Assembly (NCBI RefSeq): GCF_014196515.1
Contig: NZ_JACIDV010000011.1
Location: forward strand, 96,058-160,057
From: Rhizobium skierniewicense
GTDB lineage: Bacteria; Pseudomonadota; Alphaproteobacteria; Rhizobiales; Rhizobiaceae
Reading direction: 5' to 3'
Length of the DNA stretch: 64,000 nt
Part shown: piece after piece, positions 17,373 to 26,308 of the stretch
Numbering within the stretch: position 1 is the stretch's first letter
Layout: the number at the start of each line of letters is the position of its first letter
The notes under the pieces: model-generated
Seen by the model: only the letters and a program-made list of their open reading frames with translations
What the model was told of the DNA's origin: nothing
The model's database searches: none
Program-made: the position numbers and the translations under genes

Positions 17373-17725
17373 TGGAAAATATTACTGCTATCGCCGCGCT
17401 TTCAGCGCTAGCCCAGAATACCCGGCTTGAGACCTTCCGCCTGCTGGTCAAACACGAACCGGAGGGCGTTCCAGCAGGTGAGCTCGCACGGCTGCTCGAT
17501 GTTCCGCAGAACACCATGTCGGCCCATCTTGCAACGCTCTCTCGGGCAGGAGTGGTCATGAGCGAGAGGCAGAGCCGCTCAATTATCTACCGTGCAAATC
17601 TCGATGCTCTTCGTGACCTGACGCTGTTCCTGCTCAAGGATTGCTGCGGCGGCTCGGCCGAACTTTGCGCGCCCGTGATTGCCGAGCTGACGTCGTGCTG
17701 TAGTCCCGAGGCGAAGCCATGTTGA
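17372..17725 (+). CDS. arsR: ArsR-family arsenic repressor (second arsR)
   Basis: The 117-aa ArsR/SmtB protein has its winged HTH around residues 30-70 (GELARLLDVPQNTMSAHLATL). Vicinal Cys sit in the C-terminal helix (LKDCCGGSAELC) and at the tail (TSCCSPEAKPC). These are expected to bind As(III) and release the operator. It heads the main seven-gene ars operon and overlaps the next start by a few bases. A dyad covering its own -10 box suggests autoregulation. Confidence 0.92.
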   Translation: MENITAIAALSALAQNTRLETFRLLVKHEPEGVPAGELARLLDVPQNTMSAHLATLSRAGVVMSERQSRSIIYRANLDALRDLTLFLLKDCCGGSAELCAPVIAELTSCCSPEAKPC

Positions 17726-18162
17726 ACCCTGTCAAACTCGAACAGGTATCGAATGACGACCGGGATCTCCACGAAGCGTTGGTCGCCGCTCATCTTCCGA
17801 TCGACGACATCCGGGAGGAGGGCCGAACCTTCTACAGGGCGGTGTCTGGTTCCGCTGAGCTGGTCGGTTTCGCCGGGATTGAAGAGTGCGGGACAGATTT
17901 CCTCCTGCGTTCCATCGTCGTGCTCCCCAGCCACCGCGGTCAGAGGGTAGGACACGCCATCGTCGAGCAGACACTTAGAGATCTCAATGGCAACGGCGAC
18001 ATCTATCTTGCGACCACAACCGCTGCGCTCTTTTTCTCTACCATCGGGTTCGTTGAAATACCTCGGGAAAGCATCCCGCCCGGATTGCTTGCGACCCGTC
18101 AACTATCATCCATCTGCCCATCGTCGGCGACCATCATGAAGCTCAACAGGCCTCCGACCTAA
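17719..18162 (+). CDS. arsN2: GNAT N-acetyltransferase, ArsN2-like
   Basis: The 147-aa GNAT-fold protein has the acetyl-CoA-binding motif A (VLPSHRGQRVGHAIV; R-G-x-R-V-G form). It also has the features typical of the ArsN2 group: LPIDDI near the start, FLLRSIVV, TTTAALFFSTIGF and a C-terminal CPSSATIMKL. ArsN proteins acetylate organoarsenicals such as arsinothricin in the ArsN1 branch; the ArsN2 substrate is less certain. Its start overlaps the arsR stop (ATGTTGA), and the operon context is fully arsenic-related. Confidence 0.78.
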   Translation: MLNPVKLEQVSNDDRDLHEALVAAHLPIDDIREEGRTFYRAVSGSAELVGFAGIEECGTDFLLRSIVVLPSHRGQRVGHAIVEQTLRDLNGNGDIYLATTTAALFFSTIGFVEIPRESIPPGLLATRQLSSICPSSATIMKLNRPPT

Positions 18163-18170
18163 CACGGACA

Positions 18171-18704
18171 ATGACCATGACTGAAAAGACCTACAACGTG
18201 CTGTTCCTCTGCACGGGCAATTCCGCTCGCTCTATTCTCGGCGAGTCCATCCTTAATCATGAAGGCAAAGGCCGTTTTCGGGCGTTTTCCGCCGGGAGCC
18301 ACCCCAAGGGCGAGGTCAACCCGCATGCGCTGCGCGAACTGGAAGCGCTTGGCTATCCGTCCACGGGCTTTTCGTCGAAGAACTGGGATGTCTTCGCCGA
18401 GCCCGGCGCTCCCGAGATGGATTTCATCTTCACCGTCTGCGACAGCGCCGCAGGCGAGGCATGTCCCGTTTGGATCGGACATCCGATGACCGCGCACTGG
18501 GGTGTCGAAGACCCGGCCGCCGTCGAGGGCTCCGATATCGAGGTACAGCGCGCCTTCGCCCAGGCGGCAAGGTTTCTCAAGAACCGCATCGCCGCATTCC
18601 TCAGCCTGCCTATGGACTCGATCGACAGAATGGCGCTGGAACAGAAGCTCCATCAGATCGGTCGCATGGAAGGCTCGACCTCCACACAGGAGGAAGGTGC
18701 CTGA
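18171..18704 (+). CDS. arsC: Arsenate reductase, low-molecular-weight phosphatase type
   Basis: The 177-aa protein carries the LMW-PTPase P-loop (FLCTGNSARS) at its N-terminus. The nucleophile Cys is followed by the TGNSARS turn seen in phosphatase-type ArsC. The protein reduces As(V) to As(III) for export. It has additional Cys (TVCDSAAGEACPVW) that could form the relay disulfide, and a helical C-terminal extension (about 35 residues past the usual ~140). Two ATG codons at 18171 and 18177 are possible starts. The stop overlaps the acr3 start. Confidence 0.9.
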   Translation: MTMTEKTYNVLFLCTGNSARSILGESILNHEGKGRFRAFSAGSHPKGEVNPHALRELEALGYPSTGFSSKNWDVFAEPGAPEMDFIFTVCDSAAGEACPVWIGHPMTAHWGVEDPAAVEGSDIEVQRAFAQAARFLKNRIAAFLSLPMDSIDRMALEQKLHQIGRMEGSTSTQEEGA

Positions 18705-19762
18705 TGTCCCTGTTCGAGCGCTACCTCACCATCTGGGTCTTCGTCTGCATCATCGTCGGCATCGCGTTGGGCCATCTGATGCCCGGCGTCTTCCAGACCA
18801 TTGGTTCTGCCGAGATCGCCAAGGTCAATATTCCCGTAGCGATCCTCATCTGGCTGATGATCATTCCGATGCTACTGAAGATCGATTTCCGCTCGCTATC
18901 GAAGGTCGGTAGCTACTGGCGCGGGATCGGGGTCACCCTGTTCATCAACTGGGCCGTCAAGCCGTTCTCCATGGCGCTCCTAGGATGGCTGTTCGTCGGA
19001 TGGCTGTTTCGTCCCTATCTGCCCGCCGACCAGATCGACTCCTACATCGCGGGCCTGATCATCCTTGCCGCAGCACCTTGTACTGCGATGGTGTTCGTCT
19101 GGAGCAACCTGACGAAAGGCGAACCATTGTTCACGCTATCGCAGGTCGCCCTCAACGATGCGATCATGATCGTCGCGTTCGCACCTGTCGTCGCACTGCT
19201 CCTCGGTCTCTCCGCAATCACGGTACCATGGGACACACTGGCGATTTCGGTCGCGCTCTACATCGTCGTCCCGGTCGTAATCGCGCAGGTGATCCGGGTC
19301 CGCCTAACGGCTGACAGCACAGATCGTGCGCTTGATGCTGTTCTCTCGAAACTCCAGCCGCTTTCGCTTATCGCGCTTCTGGCGACGCTGGTCCTGCTGT
19401 TCGGCTTCCAGGGTGAGCAGATCATTGCGCAACCGACGATCATCGCCCTGCTGGCCGTCCCGATCCTCATCCAGGTCTACTTCAATTCCGGGCTGGCCTA
19501 CATCCTCAACAGGATGGCCGGGGAACGCCACTGCGTCGCCGGACCGTCGGCGCTGATCGGAGCCTCGAATTTCTTCGAACTGGCCGTCGCCGCCGCCATC
19601 TCGCTTTTCGGCTTCCAGTCGGGTGCTGCACTCGCGACCGTCGTCGGTGTTCTCATCGAAGTTCCGGTGATGCTCTCGGTCGTCTGGATCGTGAACCGTT
19701 CAAAGGGCTGGTACGAGGCTGCGCCAGCCGTCTCCCGAAACACCGACAAGACAAGGATTTGA
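18704..19762 (+). CDS. acr3: Arsenite exporter Acr3
   Basis: The 352-aa membrane protein has ten transmembrane helices and is clearly ACR3. The helix-4 motif APCTAMVFVWSNL contains the Cys needed for As(III) transport, and the helix-9/10 region GASNFFELAVA is typical. An AGGAGG site precedes ATG 18704, which overlaps the arsC stop (TGATG); the longer open frame from 18461 lies inside arsC. Acr3 exports arsenite using the membrane potential. It is flanked by two different arsenate reductases that would feed it. Confidence 0.95.
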   Translation: MSLFERYLTIWVFVCIIVGIALGHLMPGVFQTIGSAEIAKVNIPVAILIWLMIIPMLLKIDFRSLSKVGSYWRGIGVTLFINWAVKPFSMALLGWLFVGWLFRPYLPADQIDSYIAGLIILAAAPCTAMVFVWSNLTKGEPLFTLSQVALNDAIMIVAFAPVVALLLGLSAITVPWDTLAISVALYIVVPVVIAQVIRVRLTADSTDRALDAVLSKLQPLSLIALLATLVLLFGFQGEQIIAQPTIIALLAVPILIQVYFNSGLAYILNRMAGERHCVAGPSALIGASNFFELAVAAAISLFGFQSGAALATVVGVLIEVPVMLSVVWIVNRSKGWYEAAPAVSRNTDKTRI

Positions 19763-19764
19763 CC

Positions 19765-20190
19765 ATGGATGTCACCATCTACCACAACCCCGACTGCGGG
19801 ACATCACGCAACACGCTGGGCCTGATCCGCCACGCGGGGATCGAACCTGATGTCATCGAATATCTGAAGACGCCACCGTCGCGCGCGGACCTCGCGAAAA
19901 TGATCTCGGATGCCGGGCTGACGGTCAGGCAGTCCATCCGTGAAAAGGGAACGCCCTACGCCGACCTTGGTCTGGACAACCCTGACCTGACTGACGACCA
20001 GTTGCTCGATGCTATGATCGAAACCCCCATCCTGATCAACCGCCCTTTCGTAATCACGCCGCTAGGCACCCGGCTTTCTCGTCCATCGGAAGTCGTGCTC
20101 GACGTCCTGCCTGCCGAGGCATTCAAAGGCCCCTTCATGAAGGAGGACGGCGAGCAGGTTCTAAACCAGGAAGGAAAGTGCATTGTCTGA
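19765..20190 (+). CDS. arsC: Arsenate reductase, glutaredoxin-coupled type
   Basis: The 141-aa protein has the ArsC/Spx-like fold with the catalytic Cys in [12 protein letters not shown] and the arsenate-binding Arg residues downstream ([15 protein letters not shown]). This is the E. coli R773-type enzyme, which uses glutathione and glutaredoxin. It is unrelated to the phosphatase-type ArsC two genes upstream, so the operon has two independent ways to reduce arsenate. ATG 19765 sits behind AAGGA, three bases after the acr3 stop. Its own stop overlaps the arsH start. Confidence 0.93.
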   Translation: MDVTIYHNPDCGTSRNTLGLIRHAGIEPDVIEYLKTPPSRADLAKMISDAGLTVRQSIREKGTPYADLGLDNPDLTDDQLLDAMIETPILINRPFVITPLGTRLSRPSEVVLDVLPAEAFKGPFMKEDGEQVLNQEGKCIV

Positions 20191-20893
20191 TACATTCCCC
20201 GCTCTTCACGATCAGCATCTTCAGTCGGTCGACATGGAATCCCTGCGACCTGCATTCTCGACGCACAAGCCCCGGATACTGATCCTCTATGGATCGCTTC
20301 GGGAGACCTCGTACAGCCGTCTCCTTGCCTTCGAAGTCCGTCGGCTTCTCGAGCGGCTGGGATGCGAAGTCCGGGTATTCGATCCGGCGGGTCTGCCGCT
20401 TCCGGACGAGGCGCCCGTCAGCCACCCGAAGGTTCAGGAACTCCGCGAAACGACCCAGTGGTCTGAAGGACACGTCTGGATCAGCCCGGAACGCCACGGT
20501 GCCTTGACCGGGATCATCAAGTCGCAGATCGACTGGATCCCGCTGGCGCTCGGTTCGGTGCGGCCGACGCAGGGCAAGACGCTGGCAGTAATGGAGGTCT
20601 CCGGCGGCAGCCAGTCTTTCAACGCCGTCAATCAGTTGCGCATCCTTGGCCGCTGGATGCGGATGATCACCATCCCCAACCAGTCGTCCGTTGCGAAGGC
20701 CTACCAGGAATTCGATGCAGAAGGCCGCATGAAGCCATCATCCTATTACGACCGCGTCGTCGATGTCTGCGAAGAGCTGGTGAAGTTCACAATCCTCACG
20801 CGCGAGGCCTCGTCCTACCTTACAAACCGCTACAGCGAACGGAAGGAGGATGCTGAGAAGCTGGAGCAGCGCGTGAGCCTCAAGTCCATATGA
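20183..20893 (+). CDS. arsH: ArsH NADPH-dependent FMN oxidoreductase
   Basis: The 236-aa flavodoxin-like protein has the FMN phosphate loop ([11 protein letters not shown]) and the [20 protein letters not shown] region characteristic of ArsH. ArsH oxidises trivalent organoarsenicals such as methylarsenite to the less toxic pentavalent form, and some members reduce quinones. It starts with TTG at 20183 behind AGGAAAG, overlapping the arsC stop. The next gene, the MFS transporter, overlaps its stop (ATATGACA). Confidence 0.94.
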   Translation: MSDTFPALHDQHLQSVDMESLRPAFSTHKPRILILYGSLRETSYSRLLAFEVRRLLERLGCEVRVFDPAGLPLPDEAPVSHPKVQELRETTQWSEGHVWISPERHGALTGIIKSQIDWIPLALGSVRPTQGKTLAVMEVSGGSQSFNAVNQLRILGRWMRMITIPNQSSVAKAYQEFDAEGRMKPSSYYDRVVDVCEELVKFTILTREASSYLTNRYSERKEDAEKLEQRVSLKSI

Positions 20894-22077
20894 CAGCAAG
20901 GCTTCCAATCGCGGCCATCCTGGCACTCGGTGTCACCCAGATCATCGGTTACGGCACCCTCTATTACAGCTTCAGCATCCTGGCGCCGGACATGGGTGCC
21001 AGCCTTGGCTGGTCGAAGGAGTGGGTTTTCGGCGCACTTTCAGTTGCCCTGCTGATTGGCGGGTTCACCGCGCCGTGGCTCGGCAGCCTGATTGACCGCG
21101 TCGGCGCGGGTGTGGTGATGACCATTGGCTCTGCCGTTGCCGCCGCCGCCTTGATCGCTTGCGCATATGCGCCCGGCAGAACCACCTATGTCGCCGCCCT
21201 AATTGGTATCGAGGTAGCCGCCAACCTTGTCCAGTACGGGGCCGCCTTTGCACTTTTGGTCCAGCTTCAGCCGACGGTGGCCCAGCGCAGCATCACCTAT
21301 CTGACCCTGATCGCGGGTTTCGCCTCAACACTGTTCTGGCCGCTCACTTCGAGCCTGCACACGCACCTCTCGTGGCAGAACGTCTATCTGGTTTTTGCAG
21401 GACTCACTCTCCTAGTCTGCCTGCCGCTGCATGCGTGGCTGGCAACCGGGGTGACGCGTAGTCGCAAGCAGGCGATATCAACGCCGCCACAGCCGGTGAT
21501 CGGCACGCTTCCACCGGATCACCGTCGCTCGGGGTTCCTGCTCATGACCACGGCCTTCGCCTTGCAATATCTCGCAGGCTCGGCCGTTCTGGTGCACATG
21601 GTGCCGCTTCTGGCCGGACTGGGGCTTGGCACTAGCGCCGCCATCGTCGGCACGCTGTTCGGCCCGTCTCAGGTCGCAAGCCGTCTGATCAACATGGTGT
21701 TCGGCACGCGACTCAATGCCCTGCATCTCGCCCTGATCTCAGCCGCGCTGATACCGGTCAGCGCGGTGATCCTGATCCTGAGTGCTCCCTCGATACCCGG
21801 TGCAATGGTTTTTGCCGTCATCTTCGGCATGGGCAACGGCCTGCTGAGCATCGTGTCGGGCACCCTGCCGCTGGCGCTGTTCGGCAGTGACGGCTACGGG
21901 AAGCTTCAGGGTAAGATGATGGCGGCCCGCCTGGTCGCTTCGGCACTAGCGCCCTTCGTGTTGGCCCTCACGATGGAGTGTTTCGGCATCCGTGTTTCGA
22001 TTGGCGGGATCGTTGTCCTAGCGCTATTGGCAGTCGTTGCCTTTACAAATCTATTCCGCTTTCAACGAGAAGGTTGA
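20890..22077 (+). CDS. arsK: MFS transporter, ArsK-type arsenite/organoarsenical exporter
   Basis: The 395-aa protein has twelve predicted transmembrane helices and a major-facilitator signature ([10 protein letters not shown] between helices 2 and 3). It is the last gene of the ars operon, with its ATG overlapping the arsH stop. ArsK proteins, described in Agrobacterium and Ensifer ars operons, export arsenite, antimonite and trivalent organoarsenicals. The assignment rests on MFS type plus position; a generic MFS transporter cannot be excluded. No terminator is obvious behind it. Confidence 0.78.
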   Translation: MTARLPIAAILALGVTQIIGYGTLYYSFSILAPDMGASLGWSKEWVFGALSVALLIGGFTAPWLGSLIDRVGAGVVMTIGSAVAAAALIACAYAPGRTTYVAALIGIEVAANLVQYGAAFALLVQLQPTVAQRSITYLTLIAGFASTLFWPLTSSLHTHLSWQNVYLVFAGLTLLVCLPLHAWLATGVTRSRKQAISTPPQPVIGTLPPDHRRSGFLLMTTAFALQYLAGSAVLVHMVPLLAGLGLGTSAAIVGTLFGPSQVASRLINMVFGTRLNALHLALISAALIPVSAVILILSAPSIPGAMVFAVIFGMGNGLLSIVSGTLPLALFGSDGYGKLQGKMMAARLVASALAPFVLALTMECFGIRVSIGGIVVLALLAVVAFTNLFRFQREG

Positions 22078-22148
22078 TCCCGCCGAAGCTAAATACTGAG
22101 TTGATGACGGCCCCAAAACGCGTACGACATCTATGTCGCCTTCGCGCC

Positions 22149-22337
22149 GATACTGTTGAAAAACTCCCCTGGGCATCGGTAAGGCCGCGCCTTGCCCGGA
22201 TCGTCAGGTATAGTTTTCTGACTGTGCGGGAGAGATGAAACCACTTTGCGTCTGACGTGCTGGGGAGCGTGGCATGCGCAATATTATTTCAGGGGGCCCG
22301 AAGGAAAAACCGCCTGCTGGAGTTTTTCAACAGTATC
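22149..22337. mobile_element. MITE-like element with 19-bp perfect inverted repeats
   Basis: A 189-bp sequence is bounded by perfect 19-bp inverted repeats: GATACTGTTGAAAAACTCC (22149-22167) and its complement (22319-22337). Both sides are flanked by CGCC (22145-22148 and 22338-22341), a probable 4-bp target duplication. It has no coding capacity. The GTTGAAAAACTC end resembles termini of IS1182-like elements as I recall them; the family is not proven. It lies at the junction of the ars operon and the defence island. Confidence 0.7.
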
Positions 22338-22374
22338 CGCCAAGAGCCGTCACGTAGTAGCGGCTGCTTTGCGC

Positions 22375-22518
22375 CTAAAAGCGGTCATTGCGCCATTGAC
22401 GGATTCCCGTGGGTTGTAGAAATAGGTCGCCGTCTTCAGCAATGCGATCTCCGTACTCCCGCTCGAGGTCCTTTGCGAGAATGAGCTCATCGCGCGTTGG
22501 ATGCCAGGCGGCTCTCAT
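22375..22518 (-). CDS. 47-aa ORF coupled to the cytosine methyltransferase (possibly truncated)
   Basis: An ATG at 22518 overlaps the methyltransferase stop (ATGA) and opens 47 codons rich in charged residues (MRAAWHPTRDELILAKDLER). The coupling suggests it is, or was, translated. It ends at TAG 22375, only 37 bases from the MITE-like element, so it may be the surviving start of a longer gene cut by insertion or deletion. No family recognised. Confidence 0.5.
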   Translation of the reverse strand: MRAAWHPTRDELILAKDLEREYGDRIAEDGDLFLQPTGIRQWRNDRF

Positions 22519-24428
22519 CTAACTGCTTCCTCATCCAGTGCGACGGAGGTCGCAAATTCCAAACTAGGATCAAGTGGCGGCGCTTCGACCGTTGCCCGAG
22601 TCTCCGTTGCAAACATCATCGCCTGCCAGTCAATCTCCCACCCCCTCAGCGCCGACAACATCGCCAGACCCATCGCTTGCGCCACCGATGGCACGACCGC
22701 GTTTCCAATCTGGTCGGCCACTGGCCCGTGACCACCTACAAACTTCCATGTGTCCGGAAACCCCTGCAATCTCGCGCGCATGCGGTTCGTCAGCCCAGGC
22801 ACGAATCCTTCACGAGAGCCTTCATCTTCCGTCGGCGCAGTCTTAGCCGGAGGAGCGTAACGAAGTCGCTGCCTTTCGGAACGAATTTTCTCTCCATGAC
22901 GAGCGCTGCCCTGGTAGCCCCGGATGGTGTCTGACCGGTAGTCGCGGTCCTTCATAGACTGCAGCCAGGCTTCTGCGTCGGACCAGCCGTTTTCACCCAT
23001 AAGGTCGGCGAGAACGACGCCCACGTTCGTAGTCAGCTCCGGAAACTTTCTCGGCATCCGGAAGGCGCCCACCAAATCTTTGCGCATTCCCACCATCATG
23101 ATGCGGGACCGGCTCTGAGCGACGCCGTAGTCCTTCGCGTTGATCCGGTGGATTTCCGTCGAGTATCCTGCCTTCGAGAATTCGCGCAGGAGGAACGCGA
23201 TGTAGTCCGCGTGGCGCGAATGCAGGATGCCCTCAACGTTCTCGAACAGGAATGCCTTGGGCGCTATCTCGCGTACAGCACGCACGCCTTCCATCATCAG
23301 GTCGTTCTCGTCGTGCCGCCCCTTCTTCTGGCCGACCGTGCTGAACGGGGTGCAGGGAAGCCCACCCGTCAGTAGGTCGATCCGCTGGTCGCGGTATTCC
23401 TTGAAGTCCACTTTGCGGATATCGGCTTGGATGACGTTCCAGTCCGGTCGATTGGCCCGCAGCGTGGCCACTGCAGTTTTGTTCATCTCGATCAGAGCGA
23501 CGTGCTCGAATCCGGCGCGCTCCAAGCCAAGGGCCAGACCACCTGCACCCGCGCACAGCTCGACAACACGGGCACGGTAATGCCGCGGAGGAATTCCTGC
23601 AAACGGCTTGCGAGAAAGCCCTACGAAAGACATCCGGCTTTGCCCTGTCAAAGTCGACAGTACGCGCAATTCCATTGGCCCGATTTCATCAAGTCGACCG
23701 GCAGCTACGTCGCCAAGCATCTTGCGGGCCATCGCCATGCGATAAGACGGCGTCGCGGGTCGTAGCGAAGCGGGGGTGGGCTCCTTACCAAACAGAGTAT
23801 CGCATTCAGCTTCGAGGACTTCTGCCTGATGGCGCAGGCTTGCATGAACGACAGGAGACTTCACACCGCCGGGTCGGAAATGCTGTCTTAGCTCTTCCAC
23901 GAGGGAAGCGGTACGCACCTCGAAGGACGCAACCGCTGCCTTTGCCTGTCGGCGCACGGCCGCCGCGACTGCCCTCCTGTTCGCCGCTGTCAGCGCTTCG
24001 GCCGGTGTCAGCTTTGCGTCGGCCAACCGCTTCTTGATGAGGGCGACATCCTTCGTATCGATGCGAGCTCCGATCGCCATGCGCTCGAGGATTTCCTGCC
24101 GCGTGTCTTGGTCGGCGGCCACCAAGGACTTGATGACGGGAAACGACGCTCGAGACTTCCGGAGAACCTGCTCGGATCCCTTCAAGGATTTCGCGAATCC
24201 CATGTAGGTGGACAACTCGGCTGCAGGCAGATTACAGCGTGCCTTGAGGAACGCCTTCGCTTCCCCGGCGGGCACGACGTCCGTCAGCCTTTCGATCTCG
24301 ACGGCCATCGCCAGCACGCGATCGGCCATCTGCTGCTGCAGCTCCGTTATCCGCCTGATCGCCGCGGAAAGCGCCTGTGCTTTCGGATCGATGTCTGCCA
24401 TTGAGATGTCCCCATTTGGGACGTCCAT
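22515..24428 (-). CDS. C5-cytosine DNA methyltransferase with long N-terminal extension
   Basis: The 637-aa protein contains a full C5-methyltransferase domain from about residue 285: motif I VELCAGAGGLALGL, catalytic motif IV GGLPCTPFS with Cys359, motif VI ENVEG, motif VIII QSRSRIMMVG, and a late QIGNAVVPS motif X. The first ~280 residues are predicted mostly helical and Ala/Arg-rich and are unusual for a plain Dcm; they may form a DNA-binding or partner-binding domain. A second ATG at residue 10 is possible. The gene is divergent from a PD-(D/E)XK-type protein, so the pair is a likely restriction-modification module. Recognition sequence cannot be predicted. Confidence 0.9.
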   Translation of the reverse strand: MDVPNGDISMADIDPKAQALSAAIRRITELQQQMADRVLAMAVEIERLTDVVPAGEAKAFLKARCNLPAAELSTYMGFAKSLKGSEQVLRKSRASFPVIKSLVAADQDTRQEILERMAIGARIDTKDVALIKKRLADAKLTPAEALTAANRRAVAAAVRRQAKAAVASFEVRTASLVEELRQHFRPGGVKSPVVHASLRHQAEVLEAECDTLFGKEPTPASLRPATPSYRMAMARKMLGDVAAGRLDEIGPMELRVLSTLTGQSRMSFVGLSRKPFAGIPPRHYRARVVELCAGAGGLALGLERAGFEHVALIEMNKTAVATLRANRPDWNVIQADIRKVDFKEYRDQRIDLLTGGLPCTPFSTVGQKKGRHDENDLMMEGVRAVREIAPKAFLFENVEGILHSRHADYIAFLLREFSKAGYSTEIHRINAKDYGVAQSRSRIMMVGMRKDLVGAFRMPRKFPELTTNVGVVLADLMGENGWSDAEAWLQSMKDRDYRSDTIRGYQGSARHGEKIRSERQRLRYAPPAKTAPTEDEGSREGFVPGLTNRMRARLQGFPDTWKFVGGHGPVADQIGNAVVPSVAQAMGLAMLSALRGWEIDWQAMMFATETRATVEAPPLDPSLEFATSVALDEEAVR

Positions 24429-24593
24429 ACGACAACGAATCTTTCATCGCCGGTAATCGGATCGATAAAATGCAACCGATCTCAACGGGCTCGACGTGGT
24501 ATGAACTCAAGAAATTCGAGAGGTGTCATATGGCAGTGATCGCTTACATTTAAGTGGCGGCATCAAAACCCGCGCCCCTTTTTTCAAGAAGTT

Positions 24594-25628
24594 GTGTCCC
24601 AAAGCGTAATCATTTCGATAATCATTTGTGATAGCGATGCCCGCGAAAGTAGAATTAGAGGCACGGTGACTGTGGCGGCATATGCAAGAGATCTGGGAAC
24701 TTATGCGACGGCTGAAGAGAAGAAGTATCTCACGAAGAAAACGGTAGGCGGCGACAGCAGCAGAATTGGTTTGATATTCGAGGAGCGTGTCGCAGCGTTT
24801 AAAATCGTGGAGCAGGTGTCTCGTGTGAAAGCGAGAAGGCTGGAGGCAACCGATGTGAAGCTTTTGCTTCAGGCTAGGTCATTTGTTGACGACATCGCTT
24901 TTATCGTAAAGGATTCAGTGTTCTGGATCGAGGCTAAATCGGGCGAAGTCGGCTGGGGTTCCCTTGCTCAGGAGGTTGAAGCTGGTTCGACCACTAAACT
25001 CAAAAGGCCGAAACGAACCGTCGCTCAAAACTTTGCGAGCCAAATGCGGGTTGACGACAGCGCAGGTCGGTCGGCGCAATACGCGCTAGCCATTCCTTCT
25101 TACGAAAGGGGAGTTGAACTCGCCTCGAAGCGCACAGCTCTGGGGTTGGGAGCTGTCTGCATTTTCGTCTTGCCTAACAGCAACAATATTCAAGAAATCG
25201 AACAACTGCACCCAGGGTTCAGGGAGTGCTTGAGAAAGATCTGCCCACTCAGTGAATCGGATCGGGATCTAGAAAACGTTCTTTGGGCAATCATGACCAG
25301 TTTGCGCAAGCTTGACGCGGGGCAACTCACCGATCTCGCATCGCTCGCTGTCGATGCCGATGTCCATTTCAAAGGCGTTTTGTCGATGGGCCCTAATCGG
25401 CGCCTTCGCGAAGATGTTGAGCGTGTCCTCTACGCGATTGGTCAAAGTGAGGATTTCAAATTTGCGGTTTGCGGCTCCGTCTTACACTATGTCCACGAGG
25501 GGGACCATGGAACTGGAAAGTTTACCGTGGGGTCAGAGAGCGGTTACGCATTCGAGCAGGACGTCCTAGACATGTCATCCGCCTCGTTCGACAATTTGGT
25601 CCCGCTTCTAAGGAAAAAAAGGCGATGA
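24594..25628 (+). CDS. Putative PD-(D/E)XK nuclease, candidate restriction enzyme
   Basis: The 344-aa protein shows a PD-(D/E)XK-like core: an acidic helix (GLIFEERVAAFKIVE, Glu63/64), then Asp99-Asp100 in SFVDDIAFIV, then the E-x-K of VFWIEAKSG (Glu113, Lys115). The spacing fits the nuclease fold. The start is uncertain: GTG 24594 opens the frame, but GTG 24666 or 24672 behind AGAGG looks better and removes an odd hydrophobic N-terminus. It is divergent from the cytosine methyltransferase and coupled (ATGATGA) to a second gene. It could be the cognate restriction endonuclease or an abortive-infection nuclease; no named family is recognised. Confidence 0.65.
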   Translation: MSQSVIISIIICDSDARESRIRGTVTVAAYARDLGTYATAEEKKYLTKKTVGGDSSRIGLIFEERVAAFKIVEQVSRVKARRLEATDVKLLLQARSFVDDIAFIVKDSVFWIEAKSGEVGWGSLAQEVEAGSTTKLKRPKRTVAQNFASQMRVDDSAGRSAQYALAIPSYERGVELASKRTALGLGAVCIFVLPNSNNIQEIEQLHPGFRECLRKICPLSESDRDLENVLWAIMTSLRKLDAGQLTDLASLAVDADVHFKGVLSMGPNRRLREDVERVLYAIGQSEDFKFAVCGSVLHYVHEGDHGTGKFTVGSESGYAFEQDVLDMSSASFDNLVPLLRKKRR

Positions 25629-26308
25629 TGAGTGATTTCGATGAGGACGTCGAAGCTAAGCTTGCGGATCTTTGGCGGACCGGCAATGAGGCCTCACTCG
25701 GGCAGCCGTTGGCTGAACTATTCGCTGCGAAAGTCCGTTTGGCTACCGAGAGCGTTCGTGTCGTCTGTATCGCTAACGACATCCATCCTTACGGTGAGAT
25801 GTTTCTGGAGAGGCTAGACCAACTAACCGAAGGCGAGGTTAGCCTTTCCTGCTATTGGAACGATTATATACCCGCTCCATCAGAGAGAAACCATTGGGGT
25901 CCAAACTTTCTTCCGGATCTTGCGCCGATCACGCATCAGTTTCACGACGAGAAGGGAATTCAAGTCGACCATATTGTAGTTTTTTCCACGGATATCGAGG
26001 AGGGGGCTACGGTCGCGGAAAATCTTTTGCGGACGCGGGAGATCGTAGACGCTGGGATGGCAACCGTGGTAGCGCTGACCGCGACGCAGGATGATCTGAT
26101 CTCACTTATGGAGCAAATTCAGGCACGAGACAACGAGTTCGAACTACCGAACATACTTTTGGGCCTCAGTGATGGGCATAGAATGTCTCTCGCCTTCAGA
26201 TCCTTGGCTCGTAGCTCGAATGATGAACCTCCCTATGGTGAGACTGACATCCCACAGTTTGTTGTGGAGAAGATGGAAGCCAAGACAGCTCGCCGCCTTG
26301 GCCTTTAA
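25625..26308 (+). CDS. Hypothetical protein, partner of the PD-(D/E)XK gene
   Basis: The 227-aa acidic protein starts at ATG 25625, overlapping the upstream stop. A Rossmann-like alternation is visible: strand-like VRVVCIAND near residue 37, and HIVVFSTDIEEGATVAENL near residue 120. The latter faintly recalls the PRPP loop of type I phosphoribosyltransferases (strand, acidic pair, Gly-Ala-Thr). No catalytic pair can be named with confidence. Tight coupling suggests it works with the nuclease candidate, perhaps as sensor, inhibitor or second restriction subunit. Confidence 0.6.
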   Translation: MMSDFDEDVEAKLADLWRTGNEASLGQPLAELFAAKVRLATESVRVVCIANDIHPYGEMFLERLDQLTEGEVSLSCYWNDYIPAPSERNHWGPNFLPDLAPITHQFHDEKGIQVDHIVVFSTDIEEGATVAENLLRTREIVDAGMATVVALTATQDDLISLMEQIQARDNEFELPNILLGLSDGHRMSLAFRSLARSSNDEPPYGETDIPQFVVEKMEAKTARRLGL

